From Orobanche coerulescens (taxonomy: Eukaryota; Streptophyta; Magnoliopsida; Lamiales; Orobanchaceae), in assembly GCA_033398695.1 (NCBI GenBank), contig CM065814.1, positions 107,076,501-107,140,500 of the forward strand: a stretch of DNA of 64,000 nt. Reading direction: 5' to 3'. Below the pieces are notes generated by a model. The model was given only the letters and a program-made list of their open reading frames with translations, was not told where the DNA came from and searched no databases. Of this stretch, positions 10,000 to 21,619 are shown in pieces (the stretch's first letter is position 1; each line of letters starts with the position of its first letter). Position numbers and translations under genes: made by a program.

Positions 10000-10317
10000 G
10001 TTTGAGGTCGGGCTAGGTTGAAGGAGTTGGCCTTACGACAAGACGATCAAGGACTATGTGAAGGAGTTCCGGGAGATCGTCTTTGGAGTTGCCTAGCCTT
10101 AGTGAGCGGAAGCTTTGTTCGCGTTCGTGGATGGGCTAAAACCGTGGGCAAAGTTGGAGGTGCGAGAGGGCCAAGGCACGTAACGTGTCCGAGGCGATTG
10201 CGGTAGCGGAGCAGTGATCGAGTTGAAACCGGTAGGGAGAGCCGGAAGTCCAGGAGGGACGAGGACGGCATCGGTACGCAGGACAAGTCGTACCAGGGTA
10301 CGGATAGGGGCGCGAGG
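10000..10317 (+). pseudogene. Element C gag middle, frameshifted
   Basis: Fragments of gag-like sense are visible in alternating frames, for example KELALRQDDQG-like and KPWAKLEVREGQ-like runs. No single frame is open. It joins the gag core to the zinc-knuckle part, which is back in the frame of the gag start. Confidence 0.6.
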
Positions 10318-11104
10318 ATGGCCAGGCCCAAGGAAGGCAAGCAGTCAGGGTGGACTCGGACTTGCCATGGGTGCGGGAGTGCAGACCATCTCGTAGCAGC
10401 GTGTCCGAAGAAGAAGAAATGTGAGATTTGCTGGAGCACGGAGCATTCGACGAGGCAATGCTCGAAGTTTCCGAGGGTAGCCGCCATGGATTACACCAAG
10501 GCACGGGACGATGCCGAGGGTGATGGGACATCGATGGCGCTTCAGGTGTTGAACTCAGCCATAGGGATGGCATCGCGGGATGGAGCACCGCTTGAGGGAA
10601 ACTTGTTGTATGCGACGGGGCTGATCAATGGGAAACCCGTCAAGGCGTTGGTCGACACAGGGGCCGATTACAACTACATTGACGAGGCTGAAGCACAGAG
10701 GTTGGGGCTTCAGGTCATCGAGGGACGGGGCTGGATGAAGTCGAATAATGCACCACCCGTTCGAGTTACAGGGGTCGCCAATGGGGTGTGACTAAAGATA
10801 GGCACGTGGGAACCGCGCGTGCACTTCAAGGTGACGAGCATGGATGATCGGGACATAATACTGGGCATGGACTTCCTGAGGAAGAATAATGTTGGCGTAG
10901 TTCCGCACAAGAGGGCGTTGTACGTGTGTGATCAAGCCAAGCTGCAGGAAATACGCTTGACCACAGAGCCTTCGGGACAAGCCATGTCGGCACTCAAGTA
11001 CGTGAGGAAGCTTGAGGAGGAGCCGAGTTACCACCTTGGAGCAGTTCGGTTCATCGAGGGGCCGCCACGTCGCCGAGGACGTCGACGAAATGGGCGGGGG
11101 AGAA
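10318..11104 (+). pseudogene. Element C zinc knuckles and aspartic protease
   Basis: Two CCHC knuckles, CHGCGSADHLVAAC and CEICWSTEHSTRQC (both CX2CX4HX4C), are followed by a retropepsin: KALVDTGADYNYID with catalytic DTG, and later DIILGMDFL (the ILG flap-side motif). An in-frame TGA at 10789-10791 splits the protease. After it the frame continues into an arginine/glycine tail and through the PPT. No reverse transcriptase follows. Homologous elements with pol would continue for another 3 kb, so pol is missing as a block rather than merely mutated. Confidence 0.8.
11091..11104 (+). promoter_or_regulatory. Polypurine tract of element C
   Basis: GGGCGGGGGAGAA precedes the 3' LTR start TGTCACGG. 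Its purine richness and place fit plus-strand priming. Confidence 0.75.
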
Positions 11105-12227
11105 TGTCACGGCCGACAGTCGACAACGAGACATGTGTGCGCAGACGGTCGCACAGGGTGCCGAGGGACCGGCACGAGCAGGACGCCAAGGATGGCATCG
11201 GGCTGCAAGTGAAGAGTCAGCCTTCAGGACGGCGTGACCGGACGAAGAGTCATGCGTGGAAACCGTGGGAGGAGCACGGACGCCGCTGTGGGAAGCGGAT
11301 CGCCCAAGGGGCATTCCGGACTGGACATGTTCGGGACTGTCCCGTGCAGAAGCGCGGCAAGGCCGGACGAGCAGCGATCGTGTGGGACAAGGCACGACAG
11401 GACAAGGCCGAGTCAGGAACAGACTCGAGCCGGGCGACGCGGGCGTGGGATGCCGGCGCGGCCGCGTCTTGTGGCCTTGCGCGAGGTGCGAGAGAGAGAC
11501 CCCCTAAAATAGGCAAAGACGGAAAAAGCCTTGTGGGGGCGATGGACATTGAAAAGGCGAGGAGCCACTCGGCGGGAAAGACTCGGCCGGAAGCAACTAG
11601 AAGCGGACCGGCTTGGTCAGGAGGTTCGGGAAGAGTCTGGAACATTGTAGAGGCAGCCGGATGGTCGGGCCGAGACGGGCAGTGCGGGCGGGCGGGCCGA
11701 TGCGGGCGGGACGAGAGAGGCAGGCAGGCGCCGGATGATGGGAGAACCTTCTAGGACCCTCCTGAAGGATGTACTACTTGAAGATTGTAGAGAATTCTAG
11801 ATTTGTACTTAGTATTGTACTTGTAGAATACTCTAGAATGTTTGTAAGCCTTGTATGTGTAGATAAGTGTGGATAATTCTAGAGGTAGGTTCTAGAATAT
11901 GATAGAAGTATGTGGATGTTGTAGATAGGTCTAGAACCCTCCAAATGAGGAGGTGGAATGGAAGATTCTAGGTTCTAGGAGTAGTATAAATAGGCAAGGG
12001 GGAGGCTCATTTGCACCCAACCCTCAAAGACTCAACATTCTTGTGTACTTGTATTGTGAAGTGTTTGTGAAATAGTGAAGTTTTCTCTCAACTCCCAAGT
12101 GTTTAAACCCCTTCTTACATACTTAGCAACCGAGTGAGTTAGGCTTACTAGCTAGATCGAGGCAATTCTAGTCTAGTGCCGCACGGGTCCGAAGAGCTTC
12201 CGAGTGCTCAAACCCAACCCCGTGACA
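11105..12227 (+). mobile_element. Element C 3' LTR
   Basis: 1,123 bp, starts TGTCACGGCC and ends CCGTGACA. The TTCTAGAA cluster (about 11749-11980) and TATA (11985-11994) are conserved with the 5' LTR. The GC-rich segment is shorter here. Confidence 0.85.
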
Positions 12228-12943
12228 GTGCGCTACCTTCCGAGCCTGACCGATTCCAGAACCCCCAGGACTCCACTGTCCAGACCCACTAGCGTGCGTT
12301 AGGCCAGCCGATAGCGTGCGCTACACCTGCCGGTTAGCGCGCGCAGCGTTCCGGCCGTAGCGTGCGCTACTCCGGTTCCTGCCGCACCCGTCCGGCCGGT
12401 GCCCGCAATCGTCCGGCGATCCATAACCGTCCGCCGATGCCGACCACGGGGCTCGACGACCCGATTTCCAAAAACGTACGGAACGAACACGACGAAAAGT
12501 TCGCGGACAACATCAACGACCTGAAATGAAAACATAATACCATAATTAATCATACGCGACCAAGAAACGGGTCGAGACAACAATTACAGATACAGATACT
12601 CGTAACTTTTAAGAAATTTAAAAATGGCCCAAAACGCCCGAAAATCACGATATATGATCGAATAACCAAACCGAAGTTCACAACACGTCTAACAAAGTTA
12701 AACGGACTTACGGGAAACTCGAAACAGCAGTTTCGAACGAGATTCGCAAGAATCGAACTCAAGTGCGGAAAAGTCGCTAAAAAGCACGGAACTCAACAAA
12801 ACGACACCGAAACGAACTCGGATGTCAAAAAGTGTAGAATTAATCATTCTCATAATGACGAAACGGTCATGAGCGAGTCGTCAAAACAGACTTCCAGTGA
12901 AAAAAAAAGAAATTACCGGAAATCAAAAATTGCGGATATTACA
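12228..12943 (-). mobile_element. Element B 3' LTR, right piece
   Basis: Resumes the B LTR after C, still within the TAGCGTGCGCTA array (boxes to about 12372), then the AT-richer U3 start. It ends GATATTACA at 12943, matching 18359. Confidence 0.85.
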
Positions 12944-12978
12944 TTCTACCCTCCTTAAAATAAGTTTCGTCCCGAAAC
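12944..12978 (-). promoter_or_regulatory. PPT and adjacent hairpin of element B
   Basis: The minus strand reads a purine-rich TTAAGGAGGGTAGAA just before the LTR start. Next to it is the inverted repeat GTTTCG-TCC-CGAAAC (12964-12978). The same hairpin-PPT pair occurs in D, E, H and, decayed, in F. Confidence 0.75.
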
Positions 12979-15219
12979 TTAAAACAAGTAGGGGGAAGAA
13001 ATATTCCGCCAGGAAAAACTCAACGAGATACACAAGAATGCGTAACTAACGCCCAACGGCGAAATGTTACAAACAACGCAAAGGAATATACGGCGTGAAA
13101 ACACGCTCCACGGCGACCAACACAACGTCGCCGTTAGGGATATAATAAAACCAACAAATGACAAGCGTCATCAAACGGATAATATAGCCAAGTCAATTAT
13201 CCGACAATCACAAAATACAACGAACGAAAATCAATATGATTGACCAACCCAACGGTACATCAATCAAAACGCGAGCCAACCGCTGAACAAATACGGAATC
13301 CCACCGCCCAAGGGTTGGAAGATCGAAAATGAGACTAATTTCCCGAACTTAAGGGAATTATAAAGGAGCCTGAACGCTCAACAATCACGAAACGAGAACA
13401 AAAACTGAACAAACAAACGATCGAGACAACAAAAATCGAACAATCATGTCCGAAACACGAAGGATAATAAAATTCAAACAAATCCCAGGATGATCTGGTG
13501 AGAACTACAAGACATGCATTCCCATAAGATCCACAGGAAAGGGAATAGCGATTGAAAAGTCACAACGACAAACGAGTTATTCCGAAACGATACCACACTC
13601 GTTCGATCAACAAAAGCAAGGGGCAGGACAAGCTCAGAAATGTCAACGAACATAATGAGTCGACAAAGTCGAAAACACAAGAGTTCCAAATCCGATCCAC
13701 TTCGAATAAAAGAACCCGATGATGTCACTCCCGAACAAGGTTCACAAGAATCGAACTGAACCCGAAAAAGTCACATCGATAACCAGATCGACCCACAATA
13801 AGATCACAGCTCGTTCGGACAATGAAACCGAAATATAGAACAAGTTCATAAAGTATCAACGAACATGAGCGAATCGATAGACTGGAGGAAGAGAAAATAC
13901 CGAAGTCAAAATAGTATGGGTGTTACCTCCGACCTCGTCCACGAAATTCATAAAAACAGGAGCAAGGTAACAAGACATTAAACAACCGACACATAACGGA
14001 ACGATCACCGATGCACACGGTCATACCAAACCAAGCTCTAACAGCTCGCACATGCGCGATAACGCAGAAATCACCACGAGATGGCAACATTCAACACCAA
14101 CATTCCACCTCTCACAGAGGGCTAACACAACAAATGTGTGGAAAACAACTCAACGCTCACGCCGCCAACTCGATCATACTCGGGAGCAAACATCAAAATG
14201 AAAATGCGAAAATCATACATACATACCCAGCCCTCAAATGGGAATGGATAGGTTTTAAAAACGAAAACCTCATTTTGAAAATAATTTAGAAGAACACCGG
14301 TTGAATTTGAGTATCACCTTTCAAAAAGTACAAACGTGAAACATCGTTATCGAGACATTGGAGATCCATTTCGCATTAGATAAAAATGAGGACACTTTCT
14401 CTTAGTGAAAACTTTCAGAATATTCGACCCTCGGGTCTAAATAAAAGTGTTTCTAAAACATTGAAAATATCTCAAAGCATTTTGGTCCTCGAAGTAGAAA
14501 ATTTTTGAAATATATTGTGGCACCTAGGATGTACCACAAGAAAATAACTCATTTGAAAAGTATGTCTCGAAATTTATTTTTCTAAGATACTCAAGGTTTT
14601 CAAAAATTCAATAGGCCAGAATGCCCAAAACTCGCACATATCGACGTTCACTAAAACAACTCCTAGTACACGCATCAAAACGTTTAAAATCAAGACAATA
14701 CATGTCTTTAAACGGAAATAAACGATAAAATACCACATTCGGAACAAAACCACTGACCCCATTCGAGGCCTCTAAGGACCCTCCCGCACTGGCTAGTGAA
14801 CAAGTCGAACACGTATAAGCATAAAGCTTCCACAATAGAACTTGTAAAACGTGCAAATCGATTCGAAAATCATCAGCAACGGACAAAAACAACAATGAAA
14901 AGACATCACAAGCGACGACATTCCTCGTATAAATCAAATACGAGAGTCGACTAAATACATAACGTGAAATCAAAATCCACATAAGGATTCCACCACTTAA
15001 CAAATAATCATAAAAATAACTCGTGTCACACGAGGCACAACACAAAGAAGGGAGACTTACTTCCACAGGTCGCACGAAGATGATGATCGCACCACGATAC
15101 TAATCACGACCAACAAACTCAAACGACGCATCGTGACACGACTCAGTCAGATAAAATCCGACGAAACAAGACTTAAACAACACAACTTGACCCGACAGCC
15201 TAGGTTTTCCTCAACCTAA
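12979..15219 (-). other. Element B interior, no genes
   Basis: AT-rich non-coding interior. At 13924-13943 the minus strand encodes RGRGRR and then a stop, which looks like the stump of the arginine/glycine-rich gag start seen in D and G. The part from 12979 to about 13925 resembles the block 35321-35961 in D and 48758-49437 in G. The part toward the PBS has long A- and T-rich runs. No pol motif is seen in any frame. Confidence 0.6.
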
Positions 15220-15231
15220 GCTCTGATACCA
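15220..15231 (-). promoter_or_regulatory. tRNA-iMet primer-binding site of element B
   Basis: The minus strand reads TGGTATCAGAGC, an exact match to the initiator-Met PBS, 4 nt after the 5' LTR. Confidence 0.85.
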
Positions 15232-17474
15232 TTTATGTAACACCCCCAATCCGCTCAGGGATATTACACGCCGTAAATCCTTTCCTCAAGGATCTACCAG
15301 GCTGGTAACAACATATAACAACTCAACCATGCCTTTAAGGCTAAATGACTCAGTAGACCGATTTGATCTTTCAACAAATACACACAACTCAAATACAACT
15401 CATGCCCACGCAGGGGTCAAAATACAACCACACCCGTACGACGGGAACAATATAGCAGCGGAAAATAAAGTACCACTGAACCAATACACGATGTACGGTT
15501 CCTCATGTGATTAGTATCGATCATCTTTCATCATCCTTCGTGCCGACCCTGTGTTATGCTCCAAAACCTGAATGCAAAAACAGACATCCACCCCCCGAAT
15601 ACTCGGGGGTTAGCAAAACTCCACTGTTTTGCTAGTGCAAGAACAAAGTGCAAATACGAGCCATACAATTCACATTCCACGAATAACAATAACCAGGAAT
15701 CCTCAAAGATCCAAGCGAAACGAAAAGTACTTCCCAAGGCAAGAGTTTGAGAAATCACTTTCAAAATCGAAATATCATAAATCAATGGAAATAATTTATA
15801 AAACGGTTTAGAATGCCATCGAGAGTTTTAATAGAAAATAATTTAGGATCATCAACTCCTACTTTTCAAAATCCAAAAGGCAAAAAGGGGGTCACCGCCC
15901 CAAAGGTTTACTTTCCGTATAATAACCTTTACCAAACCGTTGGGATTTTAGCCCCAAATCCGTCAAATGACCTTTATAAAAACGTTGGGATTTTAGCCCC
16001 AAATATCATCAACTCACAGTACATGAGAACGACCACAAGGTTCGTCTCCCAACATCAAAATCCACAAATAAAGGATTTAAAACAAACAACAAAATACTCT
16101 AGTGCCATCCTAGACAAGTAAGCCAAACGAACAACTTACCTCTTACACACTTAGTCAATGCATGCAAATGAAAATCGTTCAAAATACTCGTTTCCGGAAA
16201 CGCCAATAATCCAAATCACAGTTGCAAAATGCACCACAATTAACCGTCGATCCACGTCTCTGTGGACCCCTACCGAGACCCCGTCGGATCTAACTCGTAG
16301 TGGTTAAAAGCAAGCTCGTCGATCCACGTCTCTGTGGACCCCTACCGAGACCCCTTCGGATCTAACCCGTAGTGAGCATACATACACACACGTTACTCAT
16401 GCAATACTAATATGCTAAGAATGTAAGTTCATTAAGAATACTCACTAGAGATGGCCACTTACTCGACGCCGTTATCAAACTCTTCAAAAACACCATAACA
16501 AGATTAAATACGGAATACACGATCCCATAACTTTAAACACAGGAGTATCATCATCAAAGACTTCAACGTTCGAAATAATCAAATCATAATCAATTCCCAA
16601 AACACATCGTTCACAAAACACACGCATTTTGAAAGAGAGCCTTTAACGAGGCCAAACCGAAATCTTTTGAAACTTCATTGAAAACAACCAAACAAACACA
16701 CCAAGACGATCACCGATCATCAAATCCATAAAATAAGAAAAGTATGGGCAAGGTACTTGCCTCGAATAAGAACAACGCGAAGAATCGACCGAAGTAGGTT
16801 GACACGAACCGACTACGAACCCGCCGACTCCACCGATCGCCAACTCGCGTTCATAAACTACGAAGTACAAATATAACAACGAAAATGAATTCCAAAGTAC
16901 GACCCAAAGCCGCTGAATTCAAGGAACGAATGACGAAAATTCAAGGATCTTCCCCAAAACGGCCAAGAACACGATTCGTCCCGTCAAAACCCTAAAACGG
17001 AATTCCAAGTTGAAATATGGATATACAATCCATAGAATATGTTTAACAACATCATTTAACCATAATCGATCCATCGAAAATGGATGAAAAAACGAGATCG
17101 GGGACAAATCCCCCAAAAAGTCAATTCGAAGGAAATCAAGAAATATACTTCGATTCGACGAAGAATAATGGATTAAATGATGTTAAACACAAGAATACTA
17201 CCAAGATTAATCATACCCATCATGAATTAATCAACAACACGGAACGAATCGGACAAAAATGCAAAAACCCCCAAATTCACGAAATTAGGGTTCTAAGGAA
17301 GATTACCTTGATTCGCCGGATCAAAGAATGATAACGGATGATTGATTGATGTTATGAACTCAAGAACTTCATGGATTTGTTGTTAAACAACATGGCTTCG
17401 TCACCCATCAATCGCCAGCCGCGGACGGAGAAGGAAGGAAATGAAAAACGAGATGAAATGTGACTGCTCTGTCA

Positions 17475-17484
17475 CATTTATACT
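17475..17484 (-). promoter_or_regulatory. TATA box of element B
   Basis: The minus strand reads AGTATAAATG, directly downstream of the palindrome array in sense direction. In the 3' LTR (near 7920) it is decayed to AGATAAATG. Confidence 0.65.
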
Positions 17485-17489
17485 GGGCC

Positions 17490-17780
17490 GGACTAGCGCG
17501 CGCTAAGTGCCCGAGCTAGCGTCGCTTCTCGGCCCGTGCCGCGATCCGATGGGCTCACCGCCCTGCGACTCGGCCGTAGCGTGCGCTACCTGCCGGCTGT
17601 AGCGTGCGCTACCTGCCGGCCGTAGCGTACGCAGCGTCCGACAGTAGCGTGCGCTACCTGCCGAGCCTGACCGATTCTAGAACCCCCAGGACTCCACTGT
17701 CCAGACCCGCTAGCGTGCGTTAGGCCAGCCGATAGCGTGCGCTACACATGCCGGTTAGCGCGAGCAGCGTTCCGGCCGTA
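17490..17780. repeat. Array of TAGCGTGCGCTA palindromic boxes in B LTR
   Basis: About ten boxes such as GTAGCGTGCGCTACC, TAGCGCGCGCTAAG and GTAGCGTACGCAGCG within 290 bp. Most are perfect or near-perfect inverted repeats. The counterpart in the 3' LTR is split by element C (7938-8095 and 12290-12372). Confidence 0.8.
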
Positions 17781-18364
17781 GCGTGCGCTACTCCGGTTCC
17801 TACCGCACCCATCCGGCCGGTGCCCGCAATCGTCCGGCCAGTCCCGCAACCGTCCGACCAGTACCCGACCACCAGGGCTCGACGACCCGATTTCCAAGCG
17901 TCACGGGCGAACACGGCGAAAAGTTCGCGGACAACATCAACGACCGAAATGAAAACATAATACCATAATTAATCATACGCGACCAAGAAAGCGGGTCGAG
18001 ACAACAATTACGAATACGGATACGTAACTTTTAAGAAATTAAAAATGGCCCAAAACGCGAAATCACGATACATGATCGAATAACCAAACCGAAGTTCACA
18101 ACACGTCTAACAAAGTTAAACGGACTTACGGAAACTCGAAGCAGCGATTTGAGCGAGATTCGCAAGAATCGAACTCAAGTGCGGAAAAGTCGCTAAAAAG
18201 CACGGAACTCAACAAAACGACACCGAAACGAACTCGGATGTCAAAAAGTGTAGAATTAATCATTCACAGAATGACGAAACAGTCATGAGTGAGTTGTCAA
18301 AACAGACTTCTACTGAAAAAAAAAGAAATTACCGGAAATCGAATATTGCGGATATTACAGTTAG

Positions 18365-19409
18365 GCCCGGGCTTGAATGCTCTCGCGAGATGTTATTAAT
18401 ACAAATATTCGTGGATACAAGTATTAATGTGAGAATCTAAATACAATGAGTGTAAAAAGACTCTGTTAATCCAGCTCTTGAGCGAAGCTCGGTGTTCTTC
18501 GTCCCTGCCGATCATCTGCTGAATGAGAGGCCGAGAGAAGAAAGAACCAAAAGATAGCTGTTGCCAAGAGTAGGAGAAAGCCAAGTGCTGTGTATTGCTT
18601 CTGTATTGTGTGTTGAAATCGCGATAATGCCAGGGAGTGCTGAAGAATTTCGGTCCTTGGACAAGTGCAGGCTGCCTTCTATTTATAGGGGCAGCGGAGC
18701 CTTGTCTTCTGGCGGGCGATCGCCTTCCGGCCAATATAATAATGGGGCGATCGTCTACCGGCCAATATAATAATGGGGCGATCGTCTGTCGGCCAATATA
18801 ATAATGGGGCGATCGTCCTTAAGTCACACGGGCTGTCGGCCTAAAATCCAAGGCAGCGGCTTGCAGCCAGCTGTGCGGTCCAATGAGGAGCCAGCACGCG
18901 TCCGGAGTCACTGTCACATGCGGCCCTACTGACACCTTTCGGCGGGCCTGTCGGCTGGTGGAAAGATTATGCCAGGCTGTGGTCAATGATCCGTGATATG
19001 CGGATCTTGTCTCGGCGCTGCACGTGGGTTCTGTCATGAGGCTTCGGCCTTTGCCGACTGGATGACCATCGGCTTTGAGCGGCATGAGGCGGTCGGCATT
19101 AGTCGGTCACCAGGGGTCAGCATCGGTCGGTTACCAAGGGTCGGTCGGCAAGTGCCGGGAGATGATCGTCTGCTAGTCGGTCGCCAGGACACGATCGCCA
19201 AGTACTGAGGGACGATTGTCTTAGATGTCGATCGCTCGGCGCCGGGACTTGTCCTGGGTCCTTCGGTCGGCAGATCTATCTTGGCTGCCGGGCTAAGGCT
19301 AAGCCGCTTGGTCGCTGGTCGGCAGTTCTGCCTCGGCTGCTCGGCAATGGCTAGGTCGCCCGATCTCCGAGGCGATCGCCGGTCGGAGAGTATAATTCTC
19401 GACACAACA
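18365..19409 (-). mobile_element. Element A 5' LTR, right piece
   Basis: Continues A's 5' LTR after B. It contains the 31-bp tandem repeat (18727-18817) and the TATA box on the minus strand at 18679-18688 (CTATAAATAG). It ends ACACAACA, followed by the CCTTT duplication. Confidence 0.85.
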
Positions 19410-19414
19410 CCTTT

Positions 19415-20149
19415 TTTAGAAACATTAGGGTCTCAACCCAATCCCGTTCCACATTACAAGAAGTTTATAAAGTAGAAAACCCTTTTGGACCCCAAGTCCT
19501 GAGTTATAAAACTATTTCAAAATCGATTGGGTCTCGGCCCAAAATCATTTTCAAATGCTCAAAAACAGTTTCAAATATTTCAAAATGGAATAACATGACT
19601 ATATGTTTTTCTCAACGATCCACCTTCTTTCTCCCAAATACATAACTCCGTTTTCCCAGTTTCACCGACATATCGATTTTCCATAATCACAGTTTCTCAA
19701 GATCATCACTCCTGTCCCAGCTATTATGTTCTGCTATCTTATACACTAACACATAATATTCTTCTGAATCTCAAAGCATATCAACTTAAAACGGCAATAA
19801 TTCTCAATGCAATTCAAAATACAAATACTTACAGATCGCGAAGCCGACGATTCCCCGTGATACTGGCACATGTCTCGACTCAAGAGAATACTTTATACCG
19901 ATAATTTCAAGACATACACTTGCAAAACCAGTTTAACTCAAAATACGACACATCTCTATCCGAAGAAACACGTTAATACCATTTGGAAAAGTTTACAACA
20001 ACCACAGTACCACACCGGTATATCACATAACACACAAGCCCGACTGAATAACAAAAACCCAGGGCTCTAATATTTGTCAATCGACAACTCGAATGACGCG
20101 ACGAAACACGATTCGACTCGACTCGACTGCCTAGGTTTTATCAACCTAA
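19415..20149 (-). other. Family P internal region, copy 1
   Basis: Short non-coding interior (about 0.75 kb) between the unresolved block left of A and the P primer-binding site. It matches 42185-42919. A region near 19835-19880 (GAAGCCGACGATTCCCCGTG) resembles 55572-55600 in H. No gag or pol motif. Confidence 0.65.
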
Positions 20150-20161
20150 GCTCCGATACTA
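20150..20161 (-). promoter_or_regulatory. Primer-binding site of P, copy 1
   Basis: The minus strand reads TAGTATCGGAGC, two changes from the iMet PBS TGGTATCAGAGC, 5 nt from the LTR. The same sequence occurs at 42920-42931. Confidence 0.7.
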
Positions 20162-21107
20162 TATTCTGTAACACCCCCAGAGCCATCCAGGAATATTACA
20201 GTGTCGTGGGCCCCGAGACGGAACACACAAGGTTAAAAGAAGGATTTACAAATATTTCAAATACGCCTAAACGGCGGAGACAGTAATATCTTTAAAAATA
20301 TTAAAAAATTTATAAAACCCTTTAGACAATACCATCGAAAACTCTCATTTGAAAGTACAAGGCCAAAAATCCGAAACTCAATAGTTTAGAAAACGGTTTC
20401 CCAAAGTAACTTAAGTTACCAGATACCAAAAGTCCATTTAAATACTCACGCAGCGGAATACAACAACTGATCAGGAAACTGAATACACAAACACATGCCC
20501 TAGCCAGTATCATCCGGGAAGCTTATCTCTTCACGACTGCTACAAGCTTGATCTCACAAGAACCTAAAAAGAAAGCCCACGACGGGGTCAGCCATAATAC
20601 TCAACAATGATAATGATCACATCACGTCAATAATTACATACTAGTGAGATTACTAAGTAAGAATACTACCAAAGTAATCTTACCGTCATAACTTTACCAA
20701 TTCGTGATAATTCTCATCAAAATAATCCTCATCATATTGCACATATCGTAATCTCGATTAACCAATAAACTCAAACATAACATCTATATTGTACCTCAAA
20801 TAATACCCGAGATTCTCATAACTCGCAATACGGGAATGTACGAATTCTGGCCATTTCAATCCATCGGATAACATCCACAAATATAAACACGATAATCAAT
20901 TGTCCATCCAAAGACAAATACCAAGGGAAATACGGAACGTACCTCAAGATATGAAATGCCACGACAATCATGTCAGTATAACCTGAGATCAGATCGAAAC
21001 AACATACGGACATGGTCCTAACACAAGACCTACAAATGCATACTCATATGATAACGTCAATATGCTCACAACAATAACAACAATGTATATTCAGTGGAAA
21101 TCCTATG

Positions 21108-21402
21108 ATCCAGCGCACACAGCATAGATCCTAAAATGATCCTACTAGATCAATACGAGGTGGATAACCAACAATATACATATGCACAAAAACAACACAT
21201 GGTAAAAACCAACGATGCGAATCCACATGATTCCATCAACACAACACATGGTAATCCAATGATCCAAAGCCCTCAGCATAGATCCCAATATGATCCCATT
21301 GGACCAACACGAGGTGGAAAACCCGTCCAATGATCTAGCGCCCTCATCATAGATCCCAAGATGATCCCGTCGGACCAACACGATGTGGACAACTGATCCA
21401 GC
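21108..21402. repeat. Repeat array with CCCGTCGGACCA core in P LTR
   Basis: About four degenerate units of 65-70 bp or more with the pattern GCCCTCAGCATAGATCCCA, then TGATCCC(A/G)T(T/C)GGACCAACACGAGGTGG. Element D inserted at the first bases of a unit, and the last unit continues at 38796. The counterpart is 43870-44215. Confidence 0.75.
21398..21402. repeat. Target-site duplication of element D (CCAGC)
   Basis: CCAGC before D recurs at 38791-38795 after D. The uninterrupted sister copy at 44166-44170 reads CTAGC once. Confidence 0.85.
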
Positions 21403-21619
21403 TGTAATACCCGAGATCTTCGATCCGGTTTCGTTGAATTTTTCTTCGGTCGAGCGGATTTTTGTCATCCGCGTCTTTGGAATTGTGTGCTTGCACTGTG
21501 GTACGTTGATTTTCATAGCCTGTTCGTTATTGTTTTGGATCTTAGTTAGTGCATTTGCGTTATCGAGACATCGTCGAGTATCGAGTCGGATGGTCGGGTG
21601 TTGGTTGTTGGGATCGAGT

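Larger units (their letters stand above)
8096..12227 (+). mobile_element. Element C: gag-protease-only LTR retrotransposon
   Basis: Plus-strand element of 4.13 kb: 5' LTR 8096-9232, PBS 9235, gag, zinc knuckles and aspartic protease, PPT, 3' LTR 11105-12227. LTR ends are TGTCACGG and CCGTGACA (the left TG is mutated to TA). It is much more GC-rich than its surroundings. There is no reverse transcriptase, RNase H or integrase, and the protease runs straight into the PPT, so it needs a partner. It sits in B's TAGCGTGCGCTA array. The flanking 5 bp (GTCTT left, GTGCG right) do not match, so the duplication has decayed or is absent. Confidence 0.85.
5684..18359 (-). mobile_element. Element B: non-autonomous Ty3/gypsy-type element
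   Basis: LTRs start TGTAACACCCCC and end GATATTACA on the plus strand. With a PPT at 12944 and a tRNA-iMet PBS at 15220 the element reads on the minus strand. LTRs are about 3.1 kb each once nested C is removed (3,128 and 3,124 bp), and the interior is only 2.29 kb and has no gag-pol. It belongs with D and G: the same PBS, PPT hairpin, LTR ends and interior scaffold, but its own U3 region. Large LTRs plus a non-coding core make it LARD-like. Confidence 0.9.
15236..18359 (-). mobile_element. Element B 5' LTR
   Basis: Uninterrupted 3,124-bp LTR. In element sense it starts TGTAATATCCGC and ends GGGGTGTTACA. It contains, in sense order, a box array (17490-17780), a TATA box (17475-17484), the two-copy CCCGTCGGA-type repeat (16244-16373) and the hairpin pair (15592-15634). 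Confidence 0.9.
2158..19409 (-). mobile_element. Element A: gag-only LTR retrotransposon
   Basis: LTRs begin TGTTGTTGCCC and end ACACAACA on the plus strand, giving a 6-bp terminal inverted repeat, and a 5-bp duplication flanks them. A PPT (CTGGGGGGCAAT, minus) and a putative PBS put the element on the minus strand. Without nested B it is about 4.6 kb: two ~1.15 kb LTRs and a 2.26 kb interior coding only a broken gag. It lacks protease, reverse transcriptase and integrase, so it is non-autonomous, like the class named TR-GAG in plants. The gag differs from that of E and C, so A belongs to a separate Ty3/gypsy branch. Confidence 0.85.
20167..21402 (-). mobile_element. Family P LTR copy b, left piece
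   Basis: Starts TGTAACACCCCCAG on the plus strand. It is interrupted at 21402 by element D and continues at 38796. It matches 42937-44172. It contains AT-rich sequence and the repeated GATCC..CAGCATAGATCC units. Confidence 0.85.
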
